A DNA stretch of 43,572 bases. It comes from an uncultured Collinsella sp. GTDB lineage: Bacteria; Actinomycetota; Coriobacteriia; Coriobacteriales; Coriobacteriaceae. The notes beneath the pieces were generated by a model that worked only from the letters and a program-made list of their open reading frames with translations, was not told the DNA's origin and did not search any database. Positions 7,901 through 15,683 of the stretch are shown here, piece after piece; positions within the stretch are counted from its first letter, which is position 1; each line of letters opens with the position of its first letter. The DNA lies in assembly GCA_900549555.1 (NCBI GenBank), contig UROO01000005.1, forward strand, positions 1 through 43,572, in the 5' to 3' direction. The position numbers and the translations under genes were made by a program.

Positions 7901-10900
7901 GTGGCACAGCGTGACGGTTGATACCGAGACTGTTGCATCTATTAAGTATCGCGAGAGGGGCGAGAAGAAGTGGAGTGACGAGTCTCCGCTCATCTGCGAT
8001 GCCGGTACCAAGACCGTCGAGTTTGAGGCGACCCTTACGTCTGGGGACATCTGCAAGGGCGAGGTCGAGCTTAAGGTCGATCCCCGTCCGGTGACGGTGA
8101 AGCCCAAGGACGCTTCGAAGACGTACGGCGAGGCCGATCCGAACTTTGAACTCGAAGCCGTCAAGGGCTCGATTGTTCAGGGCCACCCGCTCTCCTGGTT
8201 CAAGATTCACCGTGAGGCCGGCGAGAACGTGGGCACCTATACGCTGACGATCGAGGAGAGCAAGGTCGGCGACAAATGGGACAAGATCCAGCGGGCGAAC
8301 TATGCTCCGACGCTCCAGACCGGCACGTTCGAGATCGCCAAGCGCCAGATTGGTGTTGGCTGGACGGTCGGAACGTATACCTATAACGGTGAGCCTCAGG
8401 GCCCCAAGGTCGAGCCCACCAATGTCGTCAAGCGTGACGAGGGTAAGGTTTCCTATGAGGTCGAGAACGCGACGGGCATCGATGCCGGTAGCTATCCGGC
8501 AAAGGTGACGGGCCTCGCCGGTGACCCCGAGGTCATCAAGAATTACGCCCTTCCTACCGAAAACCTTGAATATACCTACACGATTTATAAGGCCGAGCAG
8601 GAGAAACCCCAGGGCCTGAAGGCTACCGCCGAGACCATCCGTGGCAAGTGCGACGGCAAGATTGAGGGCGCGCGCGGCGGCGTCGCCTATCGCCTGTTCC
8701 GCACCGAAGCCGGGGACGCCGATGGCGAGACCATGGTTTCCGAAGACGGTAAGATTGAGAATCTTGCCGCTGGCGACTACCAGGTCTGGTATGCCGAGAC
8801 CGATAATTACATGCCGTCCACGCCTGTGGAAGTGCATATCGGCAAGGGCAAGTACCTGAACGTCACCCTGTCCGAGAAAAATGACGCGTACTCGATAGTG
8901 TGGCATAGCCCGAACAGACTGCAGTGGCACGAAAGCGTGGAGTTCTCGGTAAAGATCTCCGATGGCTACTACGCGGGCGACGACTTTGCTGTCAAGGCAA
9001 ACGGTGTGGTTCTCGAGAAGAACGAGGGCGGAAGGTTCGTCCTGAGCGATGTCGAGGAGAATACCGCCATCACGGTCGAGGGCGTGCACAAGCACGAGGC
9101 CGTGAACGATAAGTGGCTCTCCAACGATAATACGCACTGGCACGAGTGCACCTGCGGCGAGAAAATCGACGAGGCCACGCACACCTTTGAGTGGGTTGTC
9201 GACAAGACGCCCACGGCAACCGAGGCCGGCTCCAAGCATCAGCAGTGCACGGTCTGTGGGCATGCGTTGCCTGCAGTCGAGATTCCGGTTGCCGCTATCG
9301 TTGGCTACTCCGGCGAGTACGACGGTGCGTATCACACGGTCGATGCGACGAGACTGCCCGAGGGCGCGACGGCCCAGTACAGCGCCGATGGCAAGAACTG
9401 GTCTCCCGAGGCCCCCAAGATCAAGGACGTCGGCACACTGACTGTTTCCTATAAGGTGATGATCGACGGTGTGAAGGCCGAGGGTGAGGTTACGCTCGAG
9501 GTCAAGCCGCGCGCGATTACGGTCACCGCCCAGGACGATTCTAAGACCTACGGCGAGGCTGACCCCGTGTTTACGTGGGATGTCACTTCTGGCAAACTCG
9601 TCGCGGGCGAAACGCTTCAGGGCCTCGAGATCGAGCGCGAAGATGACGACAACGTGCGCGAGGGCGGCTATGCTCTGCAGCTGACGCAGCCCGAGGGTGC
9701 AAACCCCAACTACAGCATCACGTTCGTCGACGGCATGTTCACCATCAACCAGCGTCTGCTCACTGTGACGTGGGGCACCACCGAGTTCACCTATGACGGC
9801 AAGGAGCACTGCCCTGTGGCCACGCTCGGCAATGTTATCGGCAATGATGACCTCGGCGCGACCGTCGAGGGCTCCCAGACCGAGGCCGGCACTTCTTACA
9901 CGGCGACCCTCGGTGCGCTGACGGGCAAGGCCGCTGGCAACTACGCGCTGCCGACTGAGGGCCTGACGTGCGAGTTCTCCATCAAGAACGCCGCTCAGGA
10001 CGCGCCGAAGGTCCAGGCCACCGCCGAGACCGTGAGTGGCAAGCGCGACGGCAAGATCACGGGCGTCGACGCCACCATGGAGTGGCGCGCCAAGGGCGCT
10101 GCCGAGTACCAGGCCGTGGGCGAGGGCGTGACCGAGCTCAAGGATCTCGCCGCCGGCGTGTACGAGGTGCGCTATCAGGCCAAGGCCAACTACGGCGCGT
10201 CTTCCGTCACCGAGGTCACCGTGGCTACCGGTCGCAAGCTCGTCGTGACGCTGCCGAGCAGCCAGGTTGGCTACTCGCTCACCTCGACGGCAACCGAGCT
10301 CGACTGGCACGGCTCCGCAAAGCTCGCCATGAGCATCGACAGTGCGTACTTTGCGGGCAAGGACTACGCCGTAAAGGTTGACGGTAAGGCCGTTAAGCTC
10401 TCCGACGCCGGCACCTTTGAGCTTAAGGACGTCGAGCACGACGTGAATGTGACGGTCGAGGGCGTGCTTAAGCACGAGCCCGACGGCTCCGGCTGGGCAC
10501 ACGACGCCAAGAACCACTGGCATGTCTGCCGCTGCGGCGAAGTCCTCGACAAGGCCGAGCATACCTTTGAGTGGGTCGTCGATACGCCGGCGACCACCGA
10601 GACCAAGGGCAAGAAGCACCAGGAGTGCACCGTCTGCCGTGAGAAGGGCAAGTCCGAGGAGATCGCGATTCTGACACCCGAGATCATCGACGGCAAGGGC
10701 CAGACGATGGTGGTCGACGCCGCCAAGGACCTGAGCTTCCGCTCGAGCGCGCCGATCGAGTTCTTCCAGAAGGTGCTGGTCGACGATAGGGAGGTCGCCG
10801 CCGAGAACTACGTGCTCACCGAGGGCTCTACGATCGTGACGCTCAAGGCGAGCTTCCTAAAGACGCTCGGCGTGGGCGAACACAAGCTGAGCGTGGTTTC

Positions 10901-11132
10901 GGCTACGGGCACTGCCGAGACGACCTTCACCGTTGCCGAGGCTGCCAAGCCCGCTCCTGGCCAGACCACCACGACTACGACCACCACGACTACGACTTCC
11001 AAGCCTAAGAAGAAGGCTGGCAAGGAGGCGTTGCCTGAGTCCGGCGACAGCGCGTACGTCATGGCTGGTGCCGTGCTCGCTGCCGGTGTGGCAGCTCTGC
11101 TGCTGGCGTGGGCCATGAAGCGCAGCGCGTAG
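4902..11132 (+). CDS. Giant LPxTG-type cell-wall-anchored repeat protein
   Basis: A 2076-aa secreted surface protein. Residues 1-38 are a signal peptide (MRRLAACVLAAALALGG core). Residues about 45-480 look like a right-handed beta-helix/polymorphic outer-layer region (repeated NCTF, NGCTFENNS, NNCSIRS turns). Then come super-repeats of about 465 residues, each with a cysteine/histidine module (near 925, 1396 and 1856: CxCG, then HTFEWVVD, then HxxCxxC), an MBG-type domain (SKTYGEADP near 1068 and 1543) and Ig-like segments. The C-terminus has an 11-threonine run, sortase motif LPESG (2044-2048), a hydrophobic helix and a basic tail. The ATG at 4902 follows GGGGAG. The reading frame continues 70 codons upstream without a signal peptide, so the later start is preferred. 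A terminator follows. Adhesion is inferred. Confidence 0.9.
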   Translation: MREKKMGMRRLAACVLAAALALGGAATTFAMPTVAEAYPSAAIKPTHLKSELSYGESDVIQLSGGKDYRFAGTVDIDHYEVEGGTKENPTRLYFTDSSSLGGPLTVKRDLTYSQHPLFVLKGGYVEFIGDSGASTEVRCDGKTFLSDSNDYEARGGVDKPNTGKSLNLSVKNLKLVSRTDNKDTVRAITLYGTMGAGETASFTNVNVSGWKCCKNNAFKVDQGNEIYEASPAPVTIRGSQVAVDATFVNCTFKNNSDDCVGALSVVGRSKTPKVTLNGCTFENNSQGMIACDEMKVESGHVHAGNIGVKNAIVALNNCSIRSTNNTSWNGPCSYMFKVWDIQYQMHMTSAIAVAKDASCTINGTVIDDSFVFPSDYFNGRDISGQDEKRCAVYALGSVTLAGNTKVTTVKAKGVDASEIGSYGKVHVDKSFTGEAALSVDDSKFDSESNKQHYYYEYVNLGTSDLSQEDLASRLKLANADLAYDVTDGKVKVIHRKHEHEWTYSANKDGYSIAATCNGQYEASHCVYSRDGETISLMSSKSGDLSFIYNGKQRDAVLATTKPSQKDNAVAQGKVKIVSARFFRYVDENDAVGIEMEGSQPCDAGTYRVEATVAIEGQNDVTLKRVFKINPASLAEKGSNRKDLCKVEIIGYDKLKDNVRFSNGDVLNDVPSYKWTGEEITPRIKVTYKLGDEWIELKEGVDFERLAWGESVSEKDPGAYRSQLWGLGNFASYESIYSCKFFYWSIYGTQFENVQAKGFDGTYDGKAHSPSVTVDNAPEGMQIEYSVDGGLLYEDRIPSYTNVTRDVYDNVCAETIKYRITAPDYVPVEGELKIKIAPADQAAPKDVKTTAATGHALADGSIDGIDNTYEWKAEAASDYQWIAEGETSVKSLVAGKYSVRLKADRNHNASEALTVEVKDGPKKADGSGWKHDDAEHWNTCTCGKEDVDRAKHDFEWVVDQVATADKPGSKHERCKTCGYERESVEIPAFGIKGYSGTYDGEWHSVTVDTETVASIKYRERGEKKWSDESPLICDAGTKTVEFEATLTSGDICKGEVELKVDPRPVTVKPKDASKTYGEADPNFELEAVKGSIVQGHPLSWFKIHREAGENVGTYTLTIEESKVGDKWDKIQRANYAPTLQTGTFEIAKRQIGVGWTVGTYTYNGEPQGPKVEPTNVVKRDEGKVSYEVENATGIDAGSYPAKVTGLAGDPEVIKNYALPTENLEYTYTIYKAEQEKPQGLKATAETIRGKCDGKIEGARGGVAYRLFRTEAGDADGETMVSEDGKIENLAAGDYQVWYAETDNYMPSTPVEVHIGKGKYLNVTLSEKNDAYSIVWHSPNRLQWHESVEFSVKISDGYYAGDDFAVKANGVVLEKNEGGRFVLSDVEENTAITVEGVHKHEAVNDKWLSNDNTHWHECTCGEKIDEATHTFEWVVDKTPTATEAGSKHQQCTVCGHALPAVEIPVAAIVGYSGEYDGAYHTVDATRLPEGATAQYSADGKNWSPEAPKIKDVGTLTVSYKVMIDGVKAEGEVTLEVKPRAITVTAQDDSKTYGEADPVFTWDVTSGKLVAGETLQGLEIEREDDDNVREGGYALQLTQPEGANPNYSITFVDGMFTINQRLLTVTWGTTEFTYDGKEHCPVATLGNVIGNDDLGATVEGSQTEAGTSYTATLGALTGKAAGNYALPTEGLTCEFSIKNAAQDAPKVQATAETVSGKRDGKITGVDATMEWRAKGAAEYQAVGEGVTELKDLAAGVYEVRYQAKANYGASSVTEVTVATGRKLVVTLPSSQVGYSLTSTATELDWHGSAKLAMSIDSAYFAGKDYAVKVDGKAVKLSDAGTFELKDVEHDVNVTVEGVLKHEPDGSGWAHDAKNHWHVCRCGEVLDKAEHTFEWVVDTPATTETKGKKHQECTVCREKGKSEEIAILTPEIIDGKGQTMVVDAAKDLSFRSSAPIEFFQKVLVDDREVAAENYVLTEGSTIVTLKASFLKTLGVGEHKLSVVSATGTAETTFTVAEAAKPAPGQTTTTTTTTTTTSKPKKKAGKEALPESGDSAYVMAGAVLAAGVAALLLAWAMKRSA

Positions 11133-11148
11133 TCGCGCGCCAGCTCCC

Positions 11149-11183
11149 AGCGGGTCCGGATCGAGCGATCCGGACCCGCTTTT
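11149..11183 (+). terminator. Terminator of the surface-protein gene
   Basis: A perfect 14-bp stem (11149-11162 with 11167-11180), a GAGC loop and a T tract, 16 nt after the stop codon. Confidence 0.93.
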
Positions 11184-11202
11184 GGGGTCTGCCGGAAACC
11201 CG

Positions 11203-11411
11203 GTGGTCAAAAAAGGCCAAATATGAGTACTGCTACCAGTTTGGTGGCAGCCAAATGGCCTCAAAAATCGGTGCCAGCGGCCAAAAGTACATCGATTTTC
11301 GTCCTTCAGAGTCGCGATCGGGCTCCAAACAAGGCGATTTTGCTGCTCTGGACTGGAAAATCGCTGCTACTAATTTGGTGACAGTACTCATATTTGGCCT
11401 TTTTTGACCAC
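11203..11411. repeat. 209-bp inverted-repeat element (MITE-like)
   Basis: Perfect 30-bp terminal inverted repeats (11203-11232 and 11382-11411, outer end GTGGTCAAAAAAGGCC) bound a 149-bp interior with no ORF. The arms continue imperfectly inward, so the element can fold back over much of its length. I see no target-site duplication. It could be a non-autonomous transposable element or a structured intergenic repeat. Confidence 0.85.
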
Positions 11412-11443
11412 TGCCCCTTGGTCCAAGGCAAAACGGCCGCTCG

Positions 11444-11512
11444 AATCATGCGGCAGGTCCATTTTCGACTATCCTCAGCTTGCCAGTTCGAAAATGGACC
11501 TGCCGCATGATT
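11444..11512. repeat. 69-bp inverted repeat
   Basis: Perfect 25-bp arms (11444-11468 and 11488-11512, outer end AATCATGCGGCAGG) around a 19-nt loop. It lies between the 209-bp element and the nad promoter. It does not resemble the other palindrome families in the window. Confidence 0.85.
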
Positions 11513-11531
11513 GAATCTTTATTTCAACTTT

Positions 11532-11575
11532 ACACCTAGGTTTACAGCTGTCTTGTCAGCTGTAAACCTAGGTGT
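11532..11575 (+). promoter_or_regulatory. Candidate NiaR operator of the nad operon
   Basis: Perfect 19-bp arms (11532-11550 and 11557-11575; inner half-sites TTTACAGCTG and CAGCTGTAAA) around TCTTGT. The site overlaps a promoter (TTGTCA 11554-11559, 16-nt spacer, CATACT 11576-11581) and lies 41 nt upstream of nadA. The last gene of the operon encodes a NiaR-type niacin repressor, which makes autoregulation likely. Confidence 0.8.
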
Positions 11576-11616
11576 CATACTAGAGCCCCAAGATTCGCCA
11601 AAAGAGAGGGGCCTTG

Positions 11617-12642
11617 ATGGCACAGAGCGCGAACATGGATGCGCCGGAGCTTGCGCGCGATATCGCGGCCGGCCTAGCATCGGCAACGACGGCAACGGAG
11701 CGCGCGGCACTGGTGCCCGCAGAGCTCGTCGAGGCCATTCAGCAACTAAAAACCCAACGTGACGCGGTGATCTTGGCGCACTACTATGTGGCGCCCGAGG
11801 TCCAAGCCGTTGCCGATTACGTCGGCGACAGCTTCTACCTGGCAAAGCTCGCCAAGAGCCTGCCGCAGCAGACCATCGTGCTGTGCGGCGTGGAGTTTAT
11901 GGGCGAGAGCGCCAAGCTGCTCAACCCCACCAAGACCGTGCTGCTGCCCGAGCCGGGCGCGGACTGCCCCATGGCGCACATGGTCAAGCGCGAGACGGTC
12001 GATGCGGCGCGCGCCGAGTACGGCGACGACCTTGCCGTGGTCTGCTACGTCAACTCGACGGTCGAGATCAAGAGCTGGAGCGACGTGTGCGTCACCAGCT
12101 CCAACGCCGTCAAGATCGTGTCCGAGCTGCCGCAGCAGCACGTCCTGTTCATCCCTGATCAAAACCTGGGCCGCTTCGTAGCCGAGCAGGTGCCCCAAAA
12201 GCACGTCATCCTCAACAATGGCTACTGCCCGCGCCATCACATCATCACCGTCGAGCAGATTGTCGACGCGCAGGAGGCGCATCCCGATGCGCTCGTGCTG
12301 GCGCACCCCGAGTGCAAGGCCGACGTCCTTGCCGAGGCCGACTACATCGGCTCCACCGCCGGCATCATCAAGTACGCCGAGGATTCGGACGCGAGTGAGT
12401 TCATCATCGTGACGGTCCGCGGCGTGCTCTACGAGCTCGAGCGCCGCTGCGAGGGCACCGGCAAAAAGTTCTATTTCCCCGCGGTGCAGCCCACCTGCGT
12501 CAACATGGATCTCATCACGCTTGAAAAACTCGTGCGCTGCCTGGAGACGGGCGAGGGCGAGGTGCAGATCGGCGTGTCGGACGAGGCTGCCGACCAAGCC
12601 AAACTCACGCTCGACCGCATGCTCGAGTACGCGGCGCGCTAG
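11617..12642 (+). CDS. nadA: Quinolinate synthase A
   Basis: A 341-aa [4Fe-4S] enzyme that condenses iminoaspartate (from NadB) with dihydroxyacetone phosphate to quinolinate, the first committed steps of NAD de novo synthesis. Recognisable segments are ILAHYYVAPEVQAVADYVGDS, VLCGVEFMGESAKLL and HPECKADVL. The three conserved cluster cysteines are visible: C90 (LCGVEFM), C233 (HPEC) and C294 (QPTC). The ATG at 11617 is preceded by AGAGAGGGG; a TTG codon directly before it is not needed. It is first in nadA-nadB-nadC-niaR. Confidence 0.98.
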   Translation: MAQSANMDAPELARDIAAGLASATTATERAALVPAELVEAIQQLKTQRDAVILAHYYVAPEVQAVADYVGDSFYLAKLAKSLPQQTIVLCGVEFMGESAKLLNPTKTVLLPEPGADCPMAHMVKRETVDAARAEYGDDLAVVCYVNSTVEIKSWSDVCVTSSNAVKIVSELPQQHVLFIPDQNLGRFVAEQVPQKHVILNNGYCPRHHIITVEQIVDAQEAHPDALVLAHPECKADVLAEADYIGSTAGIIKYAEDSDASEFIIVTVRGVLYELERRCEGTGKKFYFPAVQPTCVNMDLITLEKLVRCLETGEGEVQIGVSDEAADQAKLTLDRMLEYAAR

Positions 12643-12647
12643 AACGA

Positions 12648-12678
12648 TGTGATATGAGGGACAGTCCCTTATGCCACA
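12648..12678. repeat. 31-bp dyad between nadA and nadB
   Basis: Symmetry is centred on A12663: core AGGGACAGTCCCT, outer TGTG/CACA at the exact edges, with three mismatched pairs. It lies 6 nt after the nadA stop and ends 8 nt before the nadB RBS. It may be a degenerate intergenic repeat or an mRNA processing/translation element. Confidence 0.6.
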
Positions 12679-12698
12679 TTACAAGGGAGAGGATTCCT

Positions 12699-14075
12699 GT
12701 GGAAACCAAACAATACTCAGACATGGAGTGCGACGTTGTCATTGCCGGCTGCGGCGTGGCGGGCCTATACGCGGCCCTCAATCTGCCGACGAGCACGCGC
12801 GTGATCATGCTCTCCAAGGGCGCCGTCGATGAGTGTGATTCGATGCTCGCGCAGGGCGGCATTTGTGTGCTGCCCGAAGGCTCGGACTACGATGCCTTCT
12901 TTGAGGACACCATGCACGCCGGCCATTACGAGAACCGCCGCGAGAGCGTCGACATCATGATTCGCTCGAGCCGTTCGGTCATCAACGACCTGCTGGCCAT
13001 GGGCGTGGACTTTGAGCGTAAGGCCGACGGCAGCCTCGACTTTACCCGCGAGGGCGCACACAGCCGCCCGCGCATTGCCTTCCATGCCGACATTACGGGC
13101 AAGGAGATTACGACCAAGCTGCTCCAGGCCGTTCGCAAGCTGGATAACGTGCAGATTCTCGAGCACGTTGCCATGACCGACATCCTGACGGGCGAGCGTG
13201 ACGGCGCCACGGTGTGCACCGGCGCCGTCGCCGTTCCCGTGGACGAGGACAACTCGGTTCGTCCCGCCGACGAGCTGGCAAACGCCGCCGAGGGCGTGCA
13301 TGCCGGCGAGCCGTTTAAGATCCATGCCCGCCACACGTTGTGGGCAACGGGCGGTATCGGTGGCGTGTACGACCACTCGACCAACTACCCGCAGCTCACC
13401 GGTGACGCCTGCTACATCGCGCAGGAGCACGGCATCACGATGGAGCACCTGGACTACGTGCAGATCCACCCCACGGGCCTGTTCTCGCCGCAGCCGGGTC
13501 GCACATTCCTGATCAGCGAGAGCTGCCGCGGCGAGGGCGCGATTCTGCTCAATGCCGCCGGCGAGCGTTTTACCGACGAGTTGCAGCCGCGCGACGTTGT
13601 CGCCGCCGCCATCCGCGAGCAGATGAAGCAGGACGGCACCGAGCACGAGTGGCTGAGCTTTGCCCCCGTCGAGCGCGACGTGGTGACCGGGCACTTTGCC
13701 AATATTCGCGCGCGCTGCCTGGAGGACGGCCGCGACATCCTGGACGAGCCCATTCCCGTCACGCCCACGCAGCACTACTTTATGGGCGGCGTGTGGGTCG
13801 ACAAGGACGGCCGCACCTCGATGCCCGAGCTCTACGCCGCGGGCGAGACGGCCTGCAATGGCGTGCACGGCAAGAATCGCCTGGCTTCTAACAGCCTGCT
13901 CGAGGCGCTGGTCTGGGGTCGTCGTGCCGCGTGGTATATGCGTACCGGCGAGTCGCTGGCCGTGGAGCAGGCCGGTGAGCCCGCGCTTGACGGGCGTCAC
14001 CGCGCCCTGAGCGCCGATGCCCTTGCAATCGATGATTTGGCCCGTGCCGCCGGCACGCAGGCCGTGGAGGAGTAG
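12699..14075 (+). CDS. nadB: L-aspartate oxidase
   Basis: A 458-aa flavoprotein that oxidises aspartate to iminoaspartate for NadA. The N-terminal dinucleotide-binding motif is VVIAGCGVAGLYAAL. Further family motifs are SMLAQGGICV, HADITGKEIT, LWATGGIGGVY, EHLDYVQIHPTGL, ISESCRGEGAIL and the FAD-binding GETACNGVHGKNRLASNSLLEALVWG. The protein is shorter than the roughly 540-aa E. coli enzyme because the C-terminal helical domain is reduced. I chose GTG at 12699 because GGGAGAGG lies 6 nt upstream; the alternative ATG at 12723 has no such site. Confidence 0.97.
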   Translation: METKQYSDMECDVVIAGCGVAGLYAALNLPTSTRVIMLSKGAVDECDSMLAQGGICVLPEGSDYDAFFEDTMHAGHYENRRESVDIMIRSSRSVINDLLAMGVDFERKADGSLDFTREGAHSRPRIAFHADITGKEITTKLLQAVRKLDNVQILEHVAMTDILTGERDGATVCTGAVAVPVDEDNSVRPADELANAAEGVHAGEPFKIHARHTLWATGGIGGVYDHSTNYPQLTGDACYIAQEHGITMEHLDYVQIHPTGLFSPQPGRTFLISESCRGEGAILLNAAGERFTDELQPRDVVAAAIREQMKQDGTEHEWLSFAPVERDVVTGHFANIRARCLEDGRDILDEPIPVTPTQHYFMGGVWVDKDGRTSMPELYAAGETACNGVHGKNRLASNSLLEALVWGRRAAWYMRTGESLAVEQAGEPALDGRHRALSADALAIDDLARAAGTQAVEE

Positions 14076-14078
14076 ACC

Positions 14079-14939
14079 ATGAATCCCATTACCATGAAGC
14101 TCGTCGTCGATGATCTGATTTTGCAGGCTCTGCGTGAGGACATCACGTTTGAGGATGTGAGCACGGCGAGCGTGTGCCCCACGGCGCGCCCCGCTACCGT
14201 TGAGCTCATCGCCAAGGCCGACGGCATTATCGCCGGCCTAGACGTATTCGCCCGCACCTTTGAGCTGCTGGATCCGCAGAGCTCGGTGCTGTTTGATGTT
14301 GCCGACGGTGACGAGGTACACGCCGGCGACCACGTGGGTCAGGTGCGCGGTGACGCGCGCGTGTTGCTTTCGGGCGAGCGCGTGGCGCTCAACTATCTGC
14401 AGCGCATGAGCGGTATCGCTACCTATACGCATCGGATGGCGGCTGCGCTCGTGGGCACCAAGACCGTGCTTGTCGACACGCGCAAGACCACACCGGGCAT
14501 GCGTGTCTTCGAGAAGGCCGCAGTCGAGATCGGCGGCGGCAGCAACCACCGTTACAACCTGTCGACGGCCGTCATGCTCAAGGACAACCACATCGATGCC
14601 GCCGGCGGTGTGACGCGTGCGATCGAGATGGCGCGCGCCCATGCATCGTTTACCACGACGGTCGAGATCGAGTGCGAAAACCTGGACATGGTACGCGAGG
14701 CCGTGGAGTCCGGCGCCGACATCATCATGTTCGACAACATGACCCACGACGATATGGCTGCCGCGATTGAGCTTATCGCCGGCCGTGCCAAGACCGAGTG
14801 CTCGGGCAACGTGGACGCCAGCAATATCCGCGCGCTCGCCGACCTGGGCGTTGACTTTATTAGCTCGGGGGCGTTGACGCACTCTGCGCCGATTCTCGAC
14901 CTCTCGCTTAAGCACCTGCGTCTGTTGGACGGTAAATAA
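14079..14939 (+). CDS. nadC: Nicotinate-nucleotide pyrophosphorylase (quinolinate phosphoribosyltransferase)
   Basis: A 286-aa enzyme converting quinolinate and PRPP to nicotinate mononucleotide. Signature segments are EDITFEDVST, GERVALNYLQRMSGIAT, DTRKTTPGMRVFEKAAVEIGG, NHRYNLSTAVMLKDNH, EIECENLDMVREAVESGADIIMFDNM and a C-terminal GVDFISSGALTHSAP. The ATG at 14079 follows the nadB stop by 3 nt, with GGAGGAG inside the nadB end. Its TAA overlaps the niaR ATG (TAATG). Confidence 0.98.
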   Translation: MNPITMKLVVDDLILQALREDITFEDVSTASVCPTARPATVELIAKADGIIAGLDVFARTFELLDPQSSVLFDVADGDEVHAGDHVGQVRGDARVLLSGERVALNYLQRMSGIATYTHRMAAALVGTKTVLVDTRKTTPGMRVFEKAAVEIGGGSNHRYNLSTAVMLKDNHIDAAGGVTRAIEMARAHASFTTTVEIECENLDMVREAVESGADIIMFDNMTHDDMAAAIELIAGRAKTECSGNVDASNIRALADLGVDFISSGALTHSAPILDLSLKHLRLLDGK

Positions 14940-15484
14940 TGGACGCCCGCGAGCGTCGTCGTGCCATCATGGGCGTGCTCGAGGAAGCCAAGGAGCCCGT
15001 TTCGGGCAGCGCACTTGCCCGCGAGGTGGGTGTGAGCCGCCAGGTCGTGGTTCAGGATATTGCTCTGTTGCGCGCCGATGGGCACGATGTCGTGGCGACC
15101 AACCGTGGTTATGTGCTGCAGGAGGCCCCCAGCAGCCCCGCCGTGCCCACGCGCTTGGTCAAGGTTCGCCACGGCGTGGAGCAGGCAGGCGATGAACTCA
15201 CGAGTATCGTCGACGCCGGAGGCGCCGTGCTCAACGTGATCGTCAATCACCGCGTGTACGGTAAGATCACGGCCGACCTGGACATTCGCAATCGTCGCGA
15301 TGTTGAGCGCTATCTTGAGGGCATTGCCAGCGGCAAGAGCTTCCCACTGCTGACGGTGACGAGCGGCTACCACTTCCATCGCATTGCGGCAGAGGATGAG
15401 CAGACCCTCGACGAGATCGAGGCGATGCTTAAGGAGAAAGGCTACCTAGCAGACCTGATGCCCTACGAAGACGATTTGTCCTAG
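14939..15484 (+). CDS. niaR: NiaR-type niacin-responsive repressor (HTH_11 + 3H domain)
   Basis: A 181-aa regulator. Residues about 7-55 are a winged HTH (SGSALAREVGVSRQVVVQDIALLRADGHDV), and 75-173 are a 3H domain with the histidine-bearing segments VRHGVEQ, VNHRVYG and GYHFHRI. Family members bind niacin and repress NAD synthesis or niacin uptake genes. It is translationally coupled to nadC. The large palindrome before nadA (11532-11575) is the probable operator, giving negative feedback on the whole operon. Confidence 0.93.
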   Translation: MDARERRRAIMGVLEEAKEPVSGSALAREVGVSRQVVVQDIALLRADGHDVVATNRGYVLQEAPSSPAVPTRLVKVRHGVEQAGDELTSIVDAGGAVLNVIVNHRVYGKITADLDIRNRRDVERYLEGIASGKSFPLLTVTSGYHFHRIAAEDEQTLDEIEAMLKEKGYLADLMPYEDDLS

Positions 15485-15501
15485 TCGACGCCGCATCTAT
15501 A

Positions 15502-15568
15502 AGTTGCGGTGAAATAGTTCCTAAAATCGGCATCCAAGCCATAAAACAGGAACTATTCCACCGCAACT
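15502..15568. repeat. 67-bp palindromic repeat, copy R1
   Basis: Arms AGTTGCGGTGAAATAGTTCC... (15502-15522) and its near-perfect complement (15548-15568). It begins 17 nt after the niaR stop. It is one of four copies of identical length in this window (see R2-R4). Confidence 0.92.
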
Positions 15569-15606
15569 GCCAAGGGTCCCGCTCCAAATTAGCTGCCTAT
15601 ATAAGC

Positions 15607-15645
15607 AAAAGGAGGCCTCCGCGGCGATGCGGAGGCCTCCTTTTT
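15607..15645. terminator. Bidirectional terminator between niaR and ferredoxin
   Basis: A 12-bp stem (GGAGGCCTCCGC 15611-15622 with 15629-15640), flanked by AAAA on the left and TTTTT on the right, so it can work on both strands for the convergent genes. Confidence 0.92.
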
Positions 15646-15683
15646 GTGCACGGCGTACTTTTGAGTGTGCAAGTGGGGAGTTG

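Noticed and set aside
7101..10619. A 1172-residue open frame on the minus strand inside the surface-protein gene
   Set aside because: It is antisense to a gene with signal peptide, repeats and sorting signal, has no RBS, and its composition (Leu/Val/Gly/Arg, no motifs) is what GC-rich antisense codons produce.
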